64,000 nucleotides of DNA from Liolophura sinensis. Lineage: Eukaryota; Mollusca; Polyplacophora; Chitonida; Chitonidae. The position numbers were made by a program, and so were the translations under genes. Of the stretch, positions 25,101-34,100 are shown in pieces. Each line of letters opens with the position of its first letter. Position 1 is the stretch's first letter. The notes beneath the pieces are model-generated. The model was not told the origin of the DNA. It worked only from the letters and a program-made list of their open reading frames with translations, and searched no databases. Where the stretch lies: NCBI RefSeq assembly GCF_032854445.1, contig NC_088306.1, positions 26,445,764 through 26,509,763 of the forward strand, read 5' to 3'.

Positions 25101-28100
25101 GCCACATGGAGCTGCTCAGAGTTTTACTAAAGTAAACAGCCACATGTAGCTGCTCAGAGTTTTACTAAAGTAAACAGCCACATGTAGCTGCTCAGAGTTT
25201 TACTGAAGTAAACAGCCACATGGAGCTGCTCAGAATTATACTAAAGTAAACAGCCACATGTAGCTGCTCAGAGTTTTACTGAAGTAAACAGCCACATGGA
25301 GCTGCTCAGAGTTATACTAAAGTAAACAGCCACATGGAGCTGCTCAGAGTTTTACTAAGTAAACAGCCACCTGCAGTTGCTCAGTTTTACTAAAGTAAAC
25401 AGCCAGGTGTAGCTGCTCAGAGTTTTACAAGAGTAAACAGCCACATGTAGCTGCTCAGAGTTTTACTAAAGTAAACAGCCACATGCAGTTGCTCAGTTTT
25501 ACTAAATTAAACAGCCACATGTAGCTGCTCAGAGTTTTACAAGTGTAAACAGCCACATGGAGCTGCTCAGAGTTTTACTAAAGTATATAGCCACATGTAG
25601 CTGCTCAGAGTTTTACTAAAGTAAGCAGCCACATGTAGCTGCTCAGAGTATTACTAAAGTAAACAGCCACATGTAGTAGGCTGCAGGTAGCTGATAAATG
25701 TGCCATCTAATAAAGCCTCCTGTTTAGACTTCTTGGCATTACGCTACAGAACTGCCTCATTTGTTCACATTTTATCTGTACGTGTTTGTGTTTGGTTTCA
25801 GTGCTGAAGACAGTGTGGTTGTGTGTATGAGGGTGATGATAGTATTATACCTGTGACTTACTAAACGCTACAGAACTGCCTCATTTGTTCACATTTTGTC
25901 TGTACGTGTTTGTGTTTGGTTTCAGTGCTGAAGACAGTGCGGTTGTGTGTATATGTGGGTGGTGATAGTATTATACCTGTGACTTACTCAACAGGTGTGT
26001 GTTTGGTTTCAGTGCTGAAGACTGTGTGGTTGTGTGTATATGTGGGTGGTGATAGTATTATACCTGTGACTTACTCAACAGGTGTGTGTTTGGTTTCAGT
26101 ACTGAAGACAGTGTGGCTGTGTGTATATGTGGGTGGTGATAGTATTATACCTGTGACTTACTAAACAGGTGTGTGTTTGGTTTCAGTACTGAAGACAGTG
26201 TGGTTGTGTGTATATGTGGGTGGTGATAGTATTATACCTGTGACTTACTAAACACTACAGAACTGCCTCATTTGTTCACATTTTATCTGTACGTGTTTGT
26301 GTTTGGTTTCAGTGCTGAAGACAGTGTGGTTGTGTGTATGAGGGTGATGATAGTATTATACCTGTGACTTACTAAACGCTACAGAACTGCCTCATTTGTT
26401 CACATTTTGTCTGTACGTGTTTGTGTTTGGTTTCAGTGCTGAAGACAGTGTGGTTGTGTGTGTATGAGGGTGATGATAGTATTATACCTGTGACTTACTA
26501 AACGCTACAGAACTGCCTCATTTGTTCACATTTTGTCTGTACGTGTTTGTGTTTGGTTTCAGTGCTGAAGACAGTGTGGTTGTGTGTGTATGAGGGCGAT
26601 GATAGTATTATACCTGTGACTTACTAAACGCTACGGAACTGCCTCATTTGTTCACATTTTGTCTGTACGTGTTTGTGTTTGGTTTCAGTGCTGAAGACAG
26701 TGTGGTTGTGTGTGTATGAGGGCGATGATAGTATTATACCTGTGACTTACTAAACGCTACAGAACTGCCTCATTTGTTCCCATTTTGTCTGTACGTGTTT
26801 GTGTTTGGTTACAGTGCTGAAGACAGTGTGGTTGTGTGTATATGTGGGTGGTGATAGTATTATACCTGTGACTTACTAAACAGGTGTGTGTTTGGTTTCA
26901 GTACTGAAGACAGTGCAGTTGTGTGTGTACATGAGAGTGATGATAGTATTATACCTGTGACTTTCTAAAGTGGTGTATGTTTGGTTTCAGTGCTGAAGAC
27001 AGCGTGGCTGTGTGTGTATGTGGGTGGTGATAGTATTATACCTGTGACTTACTAAACATGTTTGTGTTTGGTTTTAGTGCTGAAGACAGCGTGGTTGTGT
27101 GTATATGTGGGTGGTGATAATATTATACCTGTGACTTACTAAACATGTTTGTGTTTGGTTTCAGTGCTGAAGACAGCGTGGTTGTGTGTGTACATTGGGG
27201 TGATGACAGTATTATACCTGTGTCCTCTGGTCATCAACTCCCCCTGTGTGGTTACAGTCACAGATCTCCCACCCAAGCCTGAGGTCATAGGTCATAGAGG
27301 GGCACCCGCTGTAAGTTTATAATCATATTTATTTGTACAAATTAATTTTCATTTTGTATATTTTTAAGCCTACATCACATTTGGTATTCAACCTGTTCAA
27401 GGTACATGTGAAAGACATCTAAAGTGAAATGCTTCTCTGTATTGCTGAATTGGGATTTAACACGTTATGGCAAAGAAAATTCTAAGTGGAATTAGTTATT
27501 TAACTAAATGTTTGTTACACATTGCCTAGGAAAATAGATGAATATATTTTTTCTCCAGCCAAGTAAACTGTTTGTTATACAACATCAGATGGCCTGGGGG
27601 GCGACCATGGCTCAGTTGGTTAGCGCACTAGCGCAGCGTTATGACCCAGAAGCCTCTCCAATTTGGTTCCTGTGAGTTCATGTCCAGCTCATGCTGGCTT
27701 CCTCTCCAGCCGTAAGTGGGAAGCTCTGTCAGCAACCTGGGGATGGTCGTGGGCTTGCCCCGGTTTCCTCCCACCATAATTCTGGCGGTCGTCGTATAAG
27801 TGAAATGTTCTTGAGTATGGCGTATAACACCAATCAGATAAATAAAAGTAAATAAATCAGATGGTCTGTTGGAACCCTTTGTGGTCGAGTCAATGTACAA
27901 ATCAGTGATGTTGCATTCATATTTTGTGTGTGTAGTTCATTTGAAAGTCCATTCAGTGAGTGCATTCATGGCTTTTTATGTACTCTGTATTTCTGCAATA
28001 TACATGTACTTTTGTTCTGTACTTTCCCACCAGGTGGCTCCAGAAAACACAATCCTCTCCTTCCAATCTGCAGCTAGTCGTAACGTGTGGGCATTCGAAA

Positions 28101-31100
28101 GTGATGTGAGAATAAGGTAAGCTGTTACACTGACTAGAGCAACAATGAACTTTCATGGAGGAAGACATAGTTTTCACTGATTCTCATATGATTGTCTGGA
28201 TAACTGCAGAGCCTTTAAGCAGTGAGGTATTGTTGTGATACAGGGCTCAGTGAGGGCATTTCCCAAGTACATGATTAAGAGATTGATTTATTCCGGCACT
28301 CCAGTTTTCTCCACTTATGAAATTTTACTGACAGCAATGAATATGCTTGTTTACAATACACCAGTGGAATTACAATAAATAAATAATTCAATAAATAAAT
28401 GTGGTTTTGGTTTGACATGTACATATATGTTTAACATCATTGAAATAAGTAAATGAGTGAAAGTGACTTCTGTCTGACATGCTAATTGGCACTAAATACC
28501 AAACAGATTAACACAAATTCTATATGTTTATCAATGTGCTGGGGTGTTTTTTTTTTGGTTTCCAGTTTTGACGGAGTCCCGTTCCTGCTCCATGATAGCT
28601 CACTGAGACGGACCACAAACATATCCTCAGCTGCCTCCAAATACGCGGACGTCAGTGCCTGCTGGTTTAATATATCTGAGATTAAGGTCTTTGATGCAGG
28701 CTCATGGTATTTGACTGTGAGTATTAATGTAGAATGACTTACATGTACACATAAATAATGATGGTTTTGCCTGTTTTTGTTGTCAGAAAAGTAGGTCCCT
28801 TTAATGTGTTTATGTAGAACCAAGATGGTAGGTTAGTGGTTAGAGCGTCCACTTCAAAGTCAGGAGACAAAGGATCAAACCCCAACTGGGTCATACCAAA
28901 AACTTCAAAAATGGTACTTCTCAGAGCCATGCATTGCTTGGCACTTAGCATTGAGAGGTTTGAGCAAGGAAACATGACTAGTTGTCCTGGTGTCAGTATA
29001 TTGTGACCAGGTGGTGTCTGGTGTCTACGGCATGATAGTCCAGTGGCGACAACACTCGTTGTCACATGAATGAACAATTGTCGTGTATGATGTAAAACTG
29101 CAAGCATTCATACATACATACCTGCCTGTAGTTTTAACATAGAATTTATTTGAATTGTGGGCATATATAATAAAACAGCTCCTGCATGCCTGCATTTATA
29201 ATAACTGATGACAAGCATTGTATGCCAAAGAACAAGAAATTCGAACACAGCAAATTTAACCATGTTTCCATGATGGCCTATGGATTTATTAAACGTTTCT
29301 AAAGCATGTTCTTAGCAAGTTGTGACATACCCTCAATCACCTAAAATTTTGCCTACAAAAGTGCATTTTTAGAGGCAAATAAATGTCACAAAATATTATT
29401 ATTGGTGCGGAAACTTACATTTTTCAGTAGAATATCCCCATGTTCCAACAAAAGGCAAAACACTTATTTACAATCAGTGGAACTCTGACAATCAGAAAAA
29501 AATGGGCAAATTAGTCATGGACGAAATTTATGGTCATATAAGACACATGTATTTCAGGACCTTTCCTGCAACACAGAAAATAAGCAGAGCATTTTTTCGG
29601 AGTGGAACATTTTTCAGTTTGACCCCTGTGTCTTAGCCAACTTTAATTGAATCTTGTTTACACAAATTTGGATGTCTTCCTGGATGTTCTGTACAACTCT
29701 GCCAGTCTACTATCAGATTAATGTTATACAGTGTATGCTATTATGGATCATACGGCTTGAAATGGAGCAATTTTGGCGAATTCGTACACGTTCCAGTAGG
29801 TTCCCTTTGAGACATGTAGCTCACTATAACCAAGTATAATTGGACATAAATATTTATCTTTTTGTTGTGGCAAATTTGAACACGTTTCATCATGTACCAT
29901 ATGACAGATTACATCTAATATCTGGTAGACATTATGGAATCATTGAACATTTATAGCGGAACCTTTTTGTTGCAAATTTTAACCTGTTACATGCATTTGC
30001 AATTTGGACAGGTTCCAGAGTGTTCCCTTATACACAATCTGCTCATATCACCAAGACGTTACTAAATTGTTAAGCTTTCATGAAAATCTGCAAATGTTTA
30101 CAAAACTGTTTCAGGATGACCCCTATGGTACAGTCAGTTATCTGTCTGAGGCACAGCGACAGGCCATCTCTCGGCAGAAAGTCCCAACCTTTGCAGAAAT
30201 GCTACAGTTGGCCATATTGGAGGATAGATATGTGATATTTGATCTGTTTACACCTCCAGTGAAGCATCCTTATCATAACACATCAGAGGAGATTGTGGTG
30301 GAGACAATTCTGCGATCAGGGATTGATCAGAAGAAGGTATGGGGTCATTTCTGTGTTGGATGGGTGTTGGATACCCCTTTTGTGTAGTGTGTCAGAATCT
30401 CCTATTTACACTCATGTCAACAGCCAACCCCAGTTGGCTATCATAGCTCCTCCTTCTATACTTGGTTGTCTTTATACTTGGTAGCCAAACATCAGCCTAT
30501 GCACATGTACATGTGCAAGGCATGTACTGTTTCACGCTAAGTTTGGTACGTCCTTTCTGCTTCATGATGTCTGCAGCCCAGATCAGGTGTCAGCTATGAC
30601 TCTTACCTCTCAGCTTGCCCATACATGCATCACCCATGTATATTCCAGGCAGTAACAGTATGCCAGACCCAAATTCATTACAAGGTTAATTGTTTCATAG
30701 CAGATCAGCCATTAGGTTAGTATTTTGATATTTAAGGTGCATACGACGGCGACAACTTTGTCAAGACCGATACCTGTGGTGAAGGCAAAATGGCTACTGC
30801 TTCAGCAATGGTCATGTCTGCTGCTTACATTGTTTAGAAAGGATTTACTGAACTTGGTATGAAATGGGGTTTGCATCATCCAAGTGTAAAGATACATGTT
30901 GAAATATCCACCTGGGGCTAGCTAATCAGTGACTTATCCTCATGTTCACCATAAAGCCACAGATTTCATGTTGGGTATTGCTTCCAACTACATGTTTAAG
31001 CCATTGTGCTTAACTCTGACTGTTAAATAATCCCGGAAAGCATCTATGAATTCATGTATATATGTAAGCCACACAACCAATTTACCAAGTTCCATTTTGT

Positions 31101-34100
31101 TCAGATCTTGTGGTTACGAAGGAATATTCCCAGGGGAGCAGAAAACTTCACCCATACTTCAGGTGAATTTATGCCAGCTGAGGATTTAAAGAGGAATAAC
31201 TTCAGGGCTGTCAATCTCCATTATGACATGATCTCTGAAAAGGACATAAGGTGAGATGCAAGAATGATCTGTCCTTCGATCATATTGACATGGCGTCTTG
31301 GTGACGTTAAGTGTGTGCCACCATTTGATGTTTAACTTTAAACTGCATGTAGCAGCTGCTTCTGATTAATATAGCAGCTAATTTCATGAACACATGCATA
31401 TATTTTAACTTTATGTTATGTATTCTTATCAAAAGTACAGCAATCAAGTATGGATGAAGGGGCCCTCCGTGGCTCTGTTGGTTAGCGCAGCGTAGTGACC
31501 CAGGAGCCTCTCACCAATGCGGTCACTATGAGTTCAAGTCCAGCTTATGCTGGCTTCCTCTCTGGCCATATGTGGGAAGGTCTTACAGCAACCTGCGGAT
31601 GGTCGTGGGTTTCCCCCAGGCTCTGCCCTATTTCCTCCCACCATAATGCTGACGGCCGTCGTATAAGTGAAATATACTTGAGTACAGCGTAAAACACCAG
31701 TCAAATAAATAAATAAATATGAATGACTGCATGTATAAGTACTTGACGTATAGAATGGATGCAACAGTCCATTCCATTCCATAACAATTGGTCAAGTTAT
31801 TGAATGTGTGGACTATTGCAGTATCAAGTCATCCGAGGAAATGGGGAACTAAGAGAAGATAATTGTATATGCAGTTGTATCTGTCATATCACGCTTGCAA
31901 GTGTTGTCTCCCTTTACTGTGCTGGCGTTTTAAACTATTTTATTTCTAAATTCACTCATAGTAATTAACAGCACAGATTGATTGTGACAGTGTTGCTCCA
32001 TTTTGTGATACATTTGTGATACATTTGAATGTCTTGACTGTTAAAACCTGACGAATATGTTTTTTTTCATATTGTACCTTCAGGCGTTTAAACATGGACA
32101 ACATCACAACTAATATCTACATCGTGAACTCTGTGTGGATGTTCTCTCTGTATTGGTGTGTCGGGGTTCATTCCGTGTCTACTGATCAGTGCCAAGTATT
32201 TGCTGAAGTGGACAGTCCAGTGTGGCATATGGTCAGTCCGGGCTAGCATACGTTTCATCCATTGTGGCATGCGGTATTTTGTACTGTATGTGTTAGTGAA
32301 AAATCATGTGAAATTAGGTATTGTTAACAGTAAAATGCATGTAGCGTTCAATGTCCTGCAGCCACTAGCATAAGGTGATTGCAGACTAAGTTGATTGTAG
32401 TTACCGTGGTGACACATGTCAAAAACATACATTGCCATGATAGTTACAATCAGCTCGGGCTGAGTGGCTTTACTTCTACAGTTTGTACAGCAGGCCGATT
32501 ACTTGGTGAAAAATTCCATAAAAATACACGTGGTAAGATGTAAGGCTTACTGTGAGGCTTTGACTTGGTTGCATCTGTAAAGATCTGGTGATGACTAGTA
32601 TTTAGTATGTCCTGTATGTCATAGCCTGTTATCTTGTCAGGATGAGTACCTATTTTTTTTGGAGTGATGCAAAGTATCCATGTCTGAAGAAAGAGCTTGA
32701 GATGAGCTCTGTTCAGCATTTTACCTGTAGTTTTTATGGTACCTGGCTAACGAGAATGCATATGATAAATTATTCACCAAATGCTGTACAGATAGTGCTT
32801 GCTAAGGGGTGGGATATCACCCTATACATGTGACCCAGAACATGGGATGGAAGAAGAGTGGGAAGAATATTGTATATCCCATCTTTTGTCAACAAGTGTT
32901 GAGAGCTACTTGTGCGGCTCACAACAGTTCACTGATAAAGATCAGTCAAATGAAAGCTACATGCGCACCCGACTACTTTGTGTTACTACAAGGCTTTGTC
33001 TCTCCCAGTTGTAATTGTGTAGATGATAATGTAAAATCTTCACCAAGCCTTTGGTCAATAAGGCTAGTTCCAGTGTGGAACTCTTTTGTGTGGCGAGTAT
33101 GGATATTTCCTCCTGCGCAGAAATGTTGCACTTTGGTTTGAGGACGAATGACTGACGTCGCATCCTTAAATTACCTTGTGCTTCTGCATGCGATGCCGTA
33201 AACAGGGACACAAGACAAAAAATAACCTCTCTGACTCAAGGCATAATGGTGTACTTTTTTTTTAGATGTTCCTTATATTGGATAAACGGATTGTCCTACT
33301 CATGACACTGTAGTATCAAATTTATTAAACGCAAGGTAAAAAAATTTGTTTGTTTTGGGCACAGAGAGAAATTTTTGACCCGATTGTAATAAATTTGATA
33401 CCATGGAGTGTTTATTATACGCTCACCATCCCCACCACCACTCCCCCCAAAAGTAAACAACAACAGTGTACTTGCTGGGTTATACCTTAAATCGCTGAAT
33501 GTGATCCACAAGTGGTGGATCTAACCATTGTGTGGTTGTTTACGTGGCAATCAAACAAACGTCAGAAGTCACATGAAGGGAGGTAATGGCAGTAGAATAA
33601 ATGCACATCATCTTTGGATATTAGCTCAAGCTCTATTTCCATGGGCTATTGCCTCATGAACATGGAATATTACCTTAAAAGCATGACATAGCTTTACTTG
33701 AGCATATTTTGATGATCATGTTTAGTAGAATACAATGTGATTGTGTATGAACCATGCAGTGTAAACCACAAGTCATTTTGCTACCCAGCTGCGTATGCCT
33801 AGGTGTAGGCAAGCTATATGATCAAAGCTTAAGCGAAAGGAATGCTCAAGGATATTTTTCTTTTTGATTCCCAATACAGAGCCCCAAGAGTTACCTTATC
33901 CTGTGGATAGCAGTAGATGTCCTGTCAGCTGTCATTGTAGTGTTGCTCTTCATTGTCCAGAGGTAAGAAAGAATGGCTTGTTGTCTAGGGACCACTTTCT
34001 GGGCAATTTGAATTTCTTTTAACTTTTTTCATAAATGATATTGCCTATTAAAGTTATCATGCCCTTAGGCAATATCATTTATGATTAAAGTAATGAAAAC

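Noticed and set aside
23870-25690. CRISPR-like regular repeats
   Set aside because: Head-to-tail 38-bp minisatellite without unique spacers, in a eukaryotic intron.
25910-26164. 84-codon frame containing VLKTVWLCVYVG repeats
   Set aside because: Copies of the exon 6 start with a two-base deletion relative to the real exon; pseudo-exons rather than a gene.
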